From: Candidatus Bipolaricaulota bacterium
Lineage (GTDB): Bacteria; Bipolaricaulota; Bipolaricaulia; UBA7950; UBA9294
Length of the DNA: 64,000 bases
Assembly: GCA_028278555.1 (NCBI GenBank)
Contig: JANQEA010000008.1
Location: 1-64,000 of the forward strand
Reading direction: 5' to 3'
Positions within the stretch are counted from its first letter, which is position 1; each line of letters begins with the position of its first letter. The notes under the pieces were generated by a model, which worked only from the letters and a program-made list of their open reading frames with translations, was not told the origin of the DNA and made no database searches. Below, piece after piece: positions 17,301-24,361 of the stretch. The position numbers were made by a program, and so were the translations under genes.

Positions 17301-18269
17301 CCGGTTGTTCACGAGGAAGGTTCCGGACGTCGCCCACTCCGACATCTTTCCGAACGAACCGCTCGCGCGTGCCCTGACCTGGACGCCGGTGTCATACACG
17401 ATGCCGGCTGTTTCCGTGTCGAAGCTGAAGCCGTAGCCGTTCTCTCCGTACCAATCTCGATTCGCAGCGTCAGGAGAGAGAGACGGGAGTGATGCCCAAT
17501 CGGAACTCGAGGTGCGGTACTCGAACTCGACGTACTCGATCTCCTGGGCGGGATTGCTCGTTGCCGGAAAGGCCTCCACTCGGATGGCACCGGAGCCCGA
17601 GGACGGGGTCGTGATGGTGATCGTCGGCGCTGCGAAGGACCCATCGGTGGAATGTTCCTGTCCGATCTCCTCGAACGTGTCCCGTGCGCCCGTGTTGACG
17701 AAGTCGTCCTTGAGCGTGCTCGTGCAGTTCCAGACAGAACCTCCCCAACCGCAGATCGCGGCGCCGAACCCGAGGCTTTCGAGCCAGTCTCCGACGACCT
17801 GTCCCAGGAGGAGGGACAGGATGTCCCAGAAGTCAGTGCAGAAGTAGTTGGGGAGCCCCGACGAGACTCCGGCGACGGCCGCAAACTTGAGGCCGATACT
17901 GTCGATGATGGTCTTGACTGCGCTTACCGATGTACCACCGATGGAGAGCGGGAAGAGGATCGTGGTGATGATATATCCGACGAGACCGTCGGCTGCGCCC
18001 CCCAGCGCGGCATCCACCAGCTCCGCGCAGGATCTCTTCCCATTGAAGTACGCGATCAGGACCCCGACCCCTGCGCCGACTCCGGCAGCAATCCCGGCTC
18101 CCGCCAGCCAGGCGAGGAGGGATTGCGGCTCGGCTTTCCGCTGTTCTTCGCGCTCCGCCTGGGCGGCAAGAATCGGAGGGGCGACGCATGACGACACGAG
18201 CGCGAAGATCAAGAAGAACACCGCGGTGGCTCTGATCCAGGAACCCGAAGCGCGTCGGAAGGAGCCCAT
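14385..18269 (-). CDS. Giant surface protein: PKD, CARDB, Fn3, Big_5 domains and a shared C-terminal domain
   Basis: 1294 aa from ATG 18269 (a GTG at 18296 is possible). A hydrophobic signal with lipobox-like LVSSC near residue 28 is followed by a Gly-rich membrane-active segment (~50-130). Then come Ig-like modules: two PKD domains (VWDFGDGSTGTGS and VQWRFGDGQTAIG), a CARDB-like domain (DLRMHTWSVPSTCVVGRNLQ), an Fn3-like domain and a Big_5 domain (RTPPTVADVTPSDRGAGIPV). The last ~130 residues (ADVAEWVEVSEAVEPGMVV ... GDLLVSSSTPGHAMRWDG) are nearly the same as the C-terminus of the neighbouring gene and resemble phage tail-spike type C-terminal chaperone/processing domains. A role in surface attachment is plausible. 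Confidence 0.8.
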   Translation of the reverse strand: MGSFRRASGSWIRATAVFFLIFALVSSCVAPPILAAQAEREEQRKAEPQSLLAWLAGAGIAAGVGAGVGVLIAYFNGKRSCAELVDAALGGAADGLVGYIITTILFPLSIGGTSVSAVKTIIDSIGLKFAAVAGVSSGLPNYFCTDFWDILSLLLGQVVGDWLESLGFGAAICGWGGSVWNCTSTLKDDFVNTGARDTFEEIGQEHSTDGSFAAPTITITTPSSGSGAIRVEAFPATSNPAQEIEYVEFEYRTSSSDWASLPSLSPDAANRDWYGENGYGFSFDTETAGIVYDTGVQVRARASGSFGKMSEWATSGTFLVNNREIEVAVVAIDRPVYQPGDQAQVTAGLVDQSGTPLAGATAEYDIIRYVSGPPGVIVDSGTLSAYGGGAYGGSVSVPTDQGDYAVQVRATKTGYQGNNGGRAFQISASLALGIISSTESPVAQQAVTFTASAANPVDVYVWDFGDGSTGTGSPIVHVYASTGNRTVTLTAYDQYGNSESVQRAFSVGSTPSGGDVSLSSTWVDGTPAFSGGPYPRLHEFYVRFQGSAAQAPACNDAYDVRAVDLATGIVLGTSQGNEYTMGGSGSSVRAMLERSVFRTPGWHTVRLYARHANGDTAQSDVAVQTVVSDNSRRITIFPSSPVSGEWITLDASHISTDTGGNSITGYRWTVRLADPPYTIIYQGEGSHLGSIQARPTVSGEYTYFVGNTSGYGIDDGDFYVYEPDEIDPDLRMHTWSVPSTCVVGRNLQVSYTLRNYGRNIAHYIARFAVDGTTRHLEAHEEVGECGLSEYREETETVSLRNLSLGQHTIRFTLVDSMNAESSWQKTVTVVSNQAPSASIDQITPSPAASGESISFHASASDQDGSIASVQWRFGDGQTAIGLETSHTYSEPGSYDVVVEAFDDLGASVQRSTTLVVERGLPPQVEDLTASSDQEHGIDLAWTNPADPGLLEVIVVRKPGADCPGSRADGEPVFQSTTPISSGAVEFTDVEVIPGDTYSYAVFSRNENGWNDSVAAGRNCAQGEAVDRTPPTVADVTPSDRGAGIPVNTAVRIQFSECMNRSTVENAFSLSDGAQEIQGTFSWDAIDRSVTFTPSAPLQEGRTYYIELQGSSGPEDTAGNAMASGFSSSFESNMPDTAAVFRVAASGDVLADGTTSAASFATGAADVAEWVEVSEAVEPGMVVELDPTSPLAYRPSRTACSPLVAGVISTEPGVEMGLKDHSSGTALLALVGIVPLWVTDEGGPIEPGDLLVSSSTPGHAMRWDGEGLCPCTLVGKALEPLIGAQGLILVLLTAH

Positions 18270-18425
18270 CTCTTGGCAATCACCCCCGAATACCACTGAT
18301 GCAGCTCAAGACTAGCCTAACCTAGCCTTCTACCTCCTGCAATGTGGCAGGGGAGGGCTCTGGGAACCGAGGCGAACTGCTCGGTTCGAAAGGCTGCACT
18401 CCGAGCAGCCAGGCGTGAGCCGGCG

Positions 18426-18458
18426 TCAGTGTGCCGTGAGAAGGATGAGAATCGCGTG
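18426..18458 (-). pseudogene. Relic of a third copy of the shared C-terminal domain (last ~10 codons)
   Basis: Reads HAILILLTAH-stop on the minus strand; the two intact neighbours end GIILVLLMAH and GLILVLLTAH. It lies ~90 bp past the stop of the 971-aa gene. Between the true 3' end and this relic are two perfect hairpins: 18455-18485 (9-bp arms CGTGCCGCT/AGCGGCACG) and 18487-18525 (11-bp arms ACACGAACGGA/TCCGTTCGTGT). The remaining gap (18270-18425) holds only a weak ACCGAG/CTCGGT repeat. Confidence 0.6.
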
Positions 18459-18549
18459 CCGCTCCTTCGCAGGCAGAGCGGCACGTACACGAACGGACCC
18501 ATCCAGCTTCGAGTTCCGTTCGTGTGGTGAGATCCGTGATGCCCGTTGC

Positions 18550-21465
18550 CTAGTGCGCCATGAGGAGAACAAGGATGATCCCGTGGGTATCCGCCATCGC
18601 CTCCAGCGCCTTGCCGACCAAGGTGCAGGAGCAGGAACCGGAGCCATCCCACCGCATGGCGTGGCCTGGCGTCGAGGACGAGACGAGCAGGTCGCCAGGC
18701 TGGATCGGACCGCCTTCGTCGGTGACCCAGACGGGCACAATCCCGACGAGCGCGAGAAGGGCCGTCTGCGACGAGAGATCCGCACGACCCATCTCAACCC
18801 CCGGCTCGGTCGAGATGACGCCGGCGACGAGCGATGAGCAGGCGGTCCGGCTCGGGCGGTAGGTGAGCGCAGATGTCGGATCGAGCTCGACGACCATCCC
18901 CGGCTCCAGCGGTTCGGAGACTTGCACCCACTCGGCGACGTCGGCGGCGCCGGTCTGGAATTGCGCTCCGTGGACCGATCCGTCGGCATGCGTGTCGCCG
19001 TCGGCGGCTACCCGGAATACGGCTGCGGTGTCGTCCGGCGTCGAACCTGCGGCGGTATCCCGGACGAGTCGGACGTAGTTGAAGACACGTTGCACATCGC
19101 CCTGCGGGCCGTTCCCCCACGTGGGGTAGTCGCCCGGATCGCCATCCTTCGGATCGGAACGCTGACATCCGGCCCCGTGCACATCGATGACGTTCACGCC
19201 GTCCATCGAGCCCAGCCCGCGTCCGAAGGCGACGTAGACGGCGGCCGCGCCGCTCCCGTTGAATCGGAGGAACGTCGTGCTCGACCAGTAGAACGGGAAG
19301 TCCGGGTCGCCGGCCTCGTTTGTAATCTGCGTCACATTGAACAGCGGATCGATCGCCGCGGCCCCATGCGTGTCCGGCGAGCGGGTGTAGTCGACGAGCG
19401 ACTGTAGCTCCTTCGCATTCGGCAGCCGCCAGTCGTCGTAGCCGAGGTAGTTCGCGCTATTGCGAGCGGCGACCCACGCGAGCGCATCCTTCCAGTTCAA
19501 TCCCGAGCCGTTGTCCGATTGGGACCACATCAGCCCGGCGGCGGAGTCGGTCACGGTCCCGTCGCCGTTGTCGGCGAACGAGTTCGTTCCGTAGTCGGTG
19601 TTCCCGCGGCAGAACCGGGCGTAGTACGTCTTGTTGACGGTCGGGTACCCCTTGATCCGGCCGTCGGCGAAGTTCACGCCGAACATCGCCTGCTGGCCGC
19701 CCATCACCGTGCTGACGTAGAGCGTGCTCGTCGCCCACTGCGAGTCGATGATCCGCTCGCCGGCCGACGTATCGCCGTAGGCGAACTCGAAGACGCTGTC
19801 GTCGATGAACGGGATCAAGCCGGCGCTGCTCGACGCCTCGGGGTTCGGGTCGGTGCCGCGGTAGTCGATCAGCGAGTAGAGATCCTTGATCGTCGGGAGC
19901 CGCCAGTCGCTGTGTCCGCCGTAGGTTTGCGCGTTCAGCGTGGCGACGTACGCCACGGCCTCGGCGTAGGTGAACTTGTCGTCCGAATCGACCGTCCCGT
20001 CATCGGTCCAGTCGGCGGTCTGCGTCCAGGTTAGGCCGGTGACGTTGTCGTAGACCGTCAGCCCGTCGCCGCTGACCGTGTAGCTCGGCTGGTTCCCGTC
20101 GTGCTGGGCGTCCTGTCCATAGAAAGGTTGCCCCGCAAGCGGGGCAACGATGGTCGAAACGTTGTCATACGTTTCGACTTGACCCGTGTCGACGATCGGG
20201 TAGGCGGCGTTCCCCGGAGCCGGAGCTGCAGCGAACAAGAAGTCGCTGTCGGCGATGGTCGGCATATCGATCGGATCGGAGTAGAGATACGCGCCGTCCG
20301 GCTGAGTGACACCGCAATCCGCCCGGATCGCAGCGAGCGCGGTCTCCTGCTCGGCGCTCAAGCTCTTCCCAACCTCGGCGAACGCCGTCGCATAGCGGTA
20401 GACGATCTCACCGTCGAGTTCACCGTACCGCTCCATCAGCGCCAGGACGCTCTCCGTGTCGATAGTGCCACCGGTCATCGCCTGACGCAGCTCGGTAGCG
20501 ACATCCGTTCTCCGATCGACGATCTCGTAGAGCGCGGCACGCTGGGCATCGACCAGATCGGTGATCGTCTGCGCCTGCTCGGCGGTCAGCTCCGCCAGGA
20601 AGGCAGCGCCGACGTCGGCCGTCAGGTTCGGATCGATCGTGTAGTCGGGATTTCCCATTGCGGGCGCGTCCTTCAAGTAGAACGATCCGAAGTAGGTCCC
20701 CTGCCGTTCGGGGCAGAAGTAGACGTCCGCCTCCACCGAGCCGGCGTACCAGCTGAAGAGATCGGCGGCGTACGTCATCACGGCGACATGCGCGTCGCGG
20801 CTGTAGTCCCGCGGATCGAGCTGATCGGGAACGTCCGGCCAGTCGAGCATCCCTTGCCCGACCATCGCATCGAGGTACGCGATCTGCGAGGCGTCGAGCG
20901 CATGGAGGATGCCGCCCATCACCTCGGCTCGTTCGATGCTGATCTGCCCGTCGAGGGTGTAGAGCTGTGCCGAGTAGGTTTTGACGGCATCGAGATCCAG
21001 GCCGGTCGTTCCGTCAGGCAGATCGCCCTCGAGCAGGCGACGGAAGGCGACCATCAGCACGAACCGGTCGTACGCATACTGGTTGATGTCGTCGACCTGG
21101 CCCTCTGCCAGCGTGACCAGCTGGGTGATTTGGGCTTCGGCCAGAATGAAGAGCACGTTGTTCGCGGCGCGGGTCAGGAAGTCGGTGTTGTGCCCCATCT
21201 CGGTCGGGTCGTTGTCGCGGAGATACTGGAAGCCCCAGAAGTCGGCGACCTTGCCGGGCGGCAGGAACGAATCGGCGCCGAGCGAACCGGTCAGGAATGC
21301 CTCGCCGTCGAACGCGATCGTCATCTGCTGCGCTTGATCGGAGAGCGTCTGCTCGATCGTCATCTCGCCCTCTGCCGGATTGCCGCCGAGCGGCATGCCA
21401 ACGGCGATCGCTGCGATCAAGACGGTCGCCACCAGCATGCCGGCTCGGAGCCTCTGCCTGTTCAC
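18550..21465 (-). CDS. Secreted fusion: LTxxQ-like N-terminal region, two DUF1566 domains, shared C-terminal domain
   Basis: 971 aa, GTG start, N-terminal signal (AGMLVATVLIAAIAVGMP). Residues ~35-400 are homologous to the whole of the neighbouring 422-aa lipoprotein and contain helical stretches with LTAEQ/LSAEQ motifs like Spy/CpxP-type LTxxQ proteins. Residues ~430-800 hold two DUF1566/Lcl domains (SDWRLPTIKDLYSLIDYRG and DDWRLPNAKELQSLVDYTR). The last ~130 residues are the ADVAEW...SSSTPGHAM domain. It follows the 422-aa gene by 13 bp, so it is probably controlled by the same TTCAT promoter. It looks like a product of duplication and domain joining. Confidence 0.82.
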   Translation of the reverse strand: MNRQRLRAGMLVATVLIAAIAVGMPLGGNPAEGEMTIEQTLSDQAQQMTIAFDGEAFLTGSLGADSFLPPGKVADFWGFQYLRDNDPTEMGHNTDFLTRAANNVLFILAEAQITQLVTLAEGQVDDINQYAYDRFVLMVAFRRLLEGDLPDGTTGLDLDAVKTYSAQLYTLDGQISIERAEVMGGILHALDASQIAYLDAMVGQGMLDWPDVPDQLDPRDYSRDAHVAVMTYAADLFSWYAGSVEADVYFCPERQGTYFGSFYLKDAPAMGNPDYTIDPNLTADVGAAFLAELTAEQAQTITDLVDAQRAALYEIVDRRTDVATELRQAMTGGTIDTESVLALMERYGELDGEIVYRYATAFAEVGKSLSAEQETALAAIRADCGVTQPDGAYLYSDPIDMPTIADSDFLFAAAPAPGNAAYPIVDTGQVETYDNVSTIVAPLAGQPFYGQDAQHDGNQPSYTVSGDGLTVYDNVTGLTWTQTADWTDDGTVDSDDKFTYAEAVAYVATLNAQTYGGHSDWRLPTIKDLYSLIDYRGTDPNPEASSSAGLIPFIDDSVFEFAYGDTSAGERIIDSQWATSTLYVSTVMGGQQAMFGVNFADGRIKGYPTVNKTYYARFCRGNTDYGTNSFADNGDGTVTDSAAGLMWSQSDNGSGLNWKDALAWVAARNSANYLGYDDWRLPNAKELQSLVDYTRSPDTHGAAAIDPLFNVTQITNEAGDPDFPFYWSSTTFLRFNGSGAAAVYVAFGRGLGSMDGVNVIDVHGAGCQRSDPKDGDPGDYPTWGNGPQGDVQRVFNYVRLVRDTAAGSTPDDTAAVFRVAADGDTHADGSVHGAQFQTGAADVAEWVQVSEPLEPGMVVELDPTSALTYRPSRTACSSLVAGVISTEPGVEMGRADLSSQTALLALVGIVPVWVTDEGGPIQPGDLLVSSSTPGHAMRWDGSGSCSCTLVGKALEAMADTHGIILVLLMAH

Positions 21466-21478
21466 CGTGTTTTCCGTA

Positions 21479-22747
21479 TCAGTCGAAGAAGAAGTCGGTG
21501 TCGCCGATCACCGGCATCGGGACGTTTTCGGAGAAAAGATACGCGCCGTTGCACGGGTAGGCATCGAGGTCGCGAAGCTCCGCCAACGCTTCGAGCTGGG
21601 CGACGCTCAGTGTTCGGAAGACCTCGGTGAAGGCTTCTGCGTACATGGCCGCGATCTCCCCGTCGAGTTCCCCGTACCGTTCGGACCGCTCAAGGACGTA
21701 GGTCTCGTCGATCGTGCTTTGCGTCATCAGCTTCCGCAGCTCGATCGAGATGTCCTCGCGAACGTCGACAATCTCCATCAACGCGGCGCGCTGTGCGTCG
21801 ACGAGCCCCTCGATGGTCGCGCGTTGCGAGGACGTCAGGACGTTCAGGAACGCCTCGCCGACGTCGCCGGTCAGCTGTGTCGGAATCGAGTAGTCCGGGT
21901 TCCCCATCGCCGGCATGTCCTTCATGTAGAACGAACCGAAGTAGGTCCCGTGCCGCTCCGGGCAGAAGTAGACGTCGGCCTCGACCGAGCCGGTGTACCA
22001 GCTGAAGAACTCGCTGGCGTAGGTCATCACCGCTACGTGGACATCGTGAGGCATCGTCTGCTTGTCGACCTGATCCGGAAGGTCGGGCCACGAGGAACTC
22101 CCGCCTGCCGCTAGCGAATCGATTTCGGCGCGCTGCGACGCGGTCAGCGAACGGGCGATCGCCCCGAGACCGATCGCGCGGCCGAGCGAGACCTCGCCAT
22201 CGAGCCGGAAGAGGTCGGCGCCGTAGGCCATGACCGAGTCGGCATCGAGCTCGGTCGAGCCGGCCGGCAGATCGCCTTCGAGCAGCCGGCGGAAGGCGGC
22301 GATCATCGGATAGCGCGTCTCAGCGATCGCGTTGATCGCGTCGACCTGCGCTTCGGCCAGGTCGATCAGATCGCCGATCTGGCCGTCGGTCAGGATGGCC
22401 AGTACAGCATTGGCGATCCGCGGGACGAAGCTCGTGTTGTGTCCGAGCTCATCCGGATCGTTGTCGCGCAGATACTGGAAGCCGAAGTAGTCGGTCACCT
22501 TCCCCGGCGGCAGGAACGTGTCGGAGCAGAAGTCGCCGGTCATCCAGGCGAGCGCATCGAACGCGATCGTCGTCAGCTGTGCGCGATCCGATGTCGCTTG
22601 CTCGATGTCGTGGCGAACTGCTCCTTCGTTCTGCGGTGGAGGATTCGGTCCCCCGCGTGCCAGGCCGGGAAGCATGCATCCCGTAAGCAGGATCGCCAGC
22701 GTCGCCGTCAGACAGCAGAGGTGCAGCATTCGTTGGGTCCGGTTCAT
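21479..22747 (-). CDS. Lipoprotein with LTxxQ-like helical domain
   Basis: 422 aa. Lipobox ILLTGC (Cys ~23). The body matches the N-terminal ~400 residues of the next gene: FLPPGKVxDxxGFQYLRDNDP, then VDAINAIAETRYPMIAAFRRLLEGDLP, the cysteine-bearing VYFCPERHGTYFGSFYMKD, LVDAQRAALMEIVD and RYGELDGEI. Helices with LTxSQR resemble Spy/CpxP envelope-stress proteins, although the protein is much longer. First gene of an operon with the 971-aa protein. Its promoter carries H2, H3 and TTCAT repeats; GAGAGGGA serves as ribosome-binding site. Confidence 0.75.
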   Translation of the reverse strand: MNRTQRMLHLCCLTATLAILLTGCMLPGLARGGPNPPPQNEGAVRHDIEQATSDRAQLTTIAFDALAWMTGDFCSDTFLPPGKVTDYFGFQYLRDNDPDELGHNTSFVPRIANAVLAILTDGQIGDLIDLAEAQVDAINAIAETRYPMIAAFRRLLEGDLPAGSTELDADSVMAYGADLFRLDGEVSLGRAIGLGAIARSLTASQRAEIDSLAAGGSSSWPDLPDQVDKQTMPHDVHVAVMTYASEFFSWYTGSVEADVYFCPERHGTYFGSFYMKDMPAMGNPDYSIPTQLTGDVGEAFLNVLTSSQRATIEGLVDAQRAALMEIVDVREDISIELRKLMTQSTIDETYVLERSERYGELDGEIAAMYAEAFTEVFRTLSVAQLEALAELRDLDAYPCNGAYLFSENVPMPVIGDTDFFFD

Positions 22748-22781
22748 CGTTCCCTCTCTTCAGTCCTCGAGATGCTCCATC

Positions 22782-22839
22782 ATGGTAGGGAGAGATGAAC
22801 GTCGGATGAAGGCGTGTCGCTGCACGGAGCAGCGACACG
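22782..22839 (-). promoter_or_regulatory. TTCAT direct repeats, hairpin H3 and -10 box of the LTxxQ lipoprotein operon
   Basis: On the minus strand: H3 with 11-bp arms (22839-22813), then TTCAT at 22810-22806 and 22799-22795 (11-bp period), then TACCAT at 22787-22782 as likely -10. The start codon follows at 22747. Confidence 0.6.
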
Positions 22840-22840
22840 G

Positions 22841-23060
22841 GAGAGAATGGCTTTGCCATTCTCTCGTGGATGAGGTTCGTCTGCTGGTGTGTCGGCCATG
22901 TCCGGTCGGCGTCGGCCTGAGCTTCGCGTGCAAGAACGGAGCGCCCGATTGCTCCGCTCCGTTCTTGCGTGGATGACGTGCAGTCACGAGAGGCTGGTGC
23001 GAGCGTGTTGCTGCAAATGCCGCGACACGTGCGAGAATGCCGGCTGGCATTCCCGCGTGG
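22841..23060 (-). repeat. Second array of ~191-bp hairpin repeat units
   Basis: Same modules as the array before the two-component operon: H2 at 22841-22865 (11-bp arms GAGAGAATGGC), a ~65-bp linker related to the other array (shared ending near CACCAGCA), H1 at 22930-22968 (13-bp arms GCAAGAACGGAGC), then a second, decayed unit with a degenerate H3 (~23004-23030) and H2 at 23031-23056 (one mismatch). The linker motif GCTGGTGTG recurs at 22883 and 23074, a 191-bp period. The remainder to 23195 is degenerate repeat. Confidence 0.85.
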
Positions 23061-23195
23061 GTGAGGTCCGTCGGCTGGTGTGTTGGCCATGCTCGATTGA
23101 CGTCGACCTGAGCATTCTCGAGCGGGGGAAGGTGAGCGTCTCGCCGCACTCCAGCAGTCTTCGGTGATGGGCAGAAGGATCTCCTGCAGACCAAT

Positions 23196-23258
23196 CGGAG
23201 AATGGCCACTGAGCCATTCTCCGCCGCGCAGAGGCTTGGCTCTCAAGCCCTCTGCGCG
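23196..23258 (-). terminator. Double hairpin at the 3' end of the HisN-like gene
   Basis: Hairpin 23196-23223 (11-bp arms CGGAGAATGGC/GCCATTCTCCG) and hairpin 23225-23258 (CGCGCAGAGGCTTG against its complement with one bulged base). The second ends four bases from the stop codon and can act as terminator. The same pair of hairpins stands at the 3' end of the propeller gene (25577-25638) and of its relic (24122-24191). Confidence 0.7.
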
Positions 23259-23262
23259 AAGC

Positions 23263-24036
23263 CTATCCTCGGATCAGATCGAGGGTCTCCTGAAGCAACA
23301 GGCCGTTCGTCGAGATCGCCTCGTTCCCGTGGATGGTCGGCGCGCCGGACCAATCGGTGAACGTGCCGCCGGCCTCGCGGAGGATCGGCGGGAACGGGCC
23401 GCAGTCCCAGCTGCTCATGATCGGATCGAGCATGATCTCGGCTCGACCCGTGGCGACCAGGGCGTGGCCGTAAGCGTCGCCCCACCCCGCGCGGATCGAG
23501 GCCGCACGTTGGAAGCGCTCCCACTCCTCGGCACGTCCGAACTCGGCGAATGTGCCGGCGTCGGAGAAGCAGACAGTGGCGCGGCTCATATCATCGACCG
23601 TGGAGACCCGCACCGGACGGCCGTTCCACGAGCATCCCTCTCCGCTTGCGGCGGCGACCATCTCATCGAGTGCCGGGAAGTACACGGCGCCGACTTCCAC
23701 TGTCCCCTCGACTTCGAGAGCCAGAAGAACGGCGTAGAGCGGGACGCCGTGGATGAACGCCTTCGTACCGTCGATCGGATCGATGATCCATCGGCGCGAT
23801 GCGCCGTCGCGGTCCGTCTCGCCGAACTCCTCTCCGAGGATCGCGTATCCGGGGAATGTCTCTTCGATTCGGGAACGGATCAGCTCTTCCGCCTTCCGGT
23901 CGGCGATCGTGACCGGGCTATCGTCGGGCTTGAGGTCCGGTTGGATGCCGGTCTGGAAGTAGCCGAGCGTCAGACGCCCAGCGAGGTAGGCAGTCTCCGT
24001 CGCAAAGGCGAGTTCCCGGCGATACGAAGTTGTCAT
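23263..24036 (-). CDS. Inositol-monophosphatase-family phosphatase, HisN (histidinol-phosphatase) type
   Basis: 257 aa from ATG 24036 (GGGAGGGA upstream); a longer frame to 24087 lacks such a site. Family metal motifs: GEEFGETD (first Glu pair), WIIDPIDGTKAF (DPxDGT) and SSWDCGPFPPILREAGG (WDxAA-type aspartate). The sequence DPIDGTKAFIHGVPLYAVLLAL and the WDCxxxxPILxEAGG ending match the HisN subgroup that removes phosphate from histidinol phosphate, rather than true inositol phosphatases. No other his genes are near. It is flanked by secreted-protein genes and hairpin repeats, so it may have been moved here. Confidence 0.82.
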   Translation of the reverse strand: MTTSYRRELAFATETAYLAGRLTLGYFQTGIQPDLKPDDSPVTIADRKAEELIRSRIEETFPGYAILGEEFGETDRDGASRRWIIDPIDGTKAFIHGVPLYAVLLALEVEGTVEVGAVYFPALDEMVAAASGEGCSWNGRPVRVSTVDDMSRATVCFSDAGTFAEFGRAEEWERFQRAASIRAGWGDAYGHALVATGRAEIMLDPIMSSWDCGPFPPILREAGGTFTDWSGAPTIHGNEAISTNGLLLQETLDLIRG

Positions 24037-24115
24037 GGACTGATCCCTCCCGATGCCCATGATGCGCGAAAGGGCTCGACGGTTCACTCGCAGGGGCGCC
24101 TAACTACGCTTCGTC

Positions 24116-24273
24116 ACCAACCGGAGAATGCGAGGCGATAGACCCGCTTTCTCCGCCGCGCAGAGGGCCTGCCCTCTAGGGTCTCTGCGCGAGGACTTCA
24201 ATCGGATATCTGAAGGCGATCGTCTCGCCGTTGCGGCCCGGGAAGGTGACGATTAGGTCGAACTACGCGCGGG
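24116..24273 (-). pseudogene. Relic 3' end (plus downstream hairpins) of a paralogue of the DUF1566/propeller gene
   Basis: Aligns with 25570-25752, the 3' end and downstream hairpins of the intact gene 1.4 kb away. The coding part (24176-24273) still reads DLIVTFPGRNGETIAF then RYPIEVLAQRP-stop, against DLIVTFPGRNGEPITF then RYPIDILAQRP-stop, with mostly silent or conservative changes and one ~30-bp deletion near 24258. Both downstream hairpins are kept, the CGGAGAA one partly decayed. The copy ends abruptly at ~24273. The AAA/DUF4143 ATPase gene lies between relic and intact copy. Confidence 0.85.
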
Positions 24274-24361
24274 GTCCGAGTCGGCATCGCGCGTGTTCTC
24301 AGGGCAATCCAGACGCAAGTTCTTTTGCATTTGGTAGTACTATATGCTAGAGTGCTGGCAT

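Noticed and set aside
19519..21630. Long + strand frames opposite the secreted-protein genes
   Set aside because: Their translations are Arg/Gly/Val-rich shadow sequence without domains, while the minus strand encodes clear DUF1566 and other motifs.
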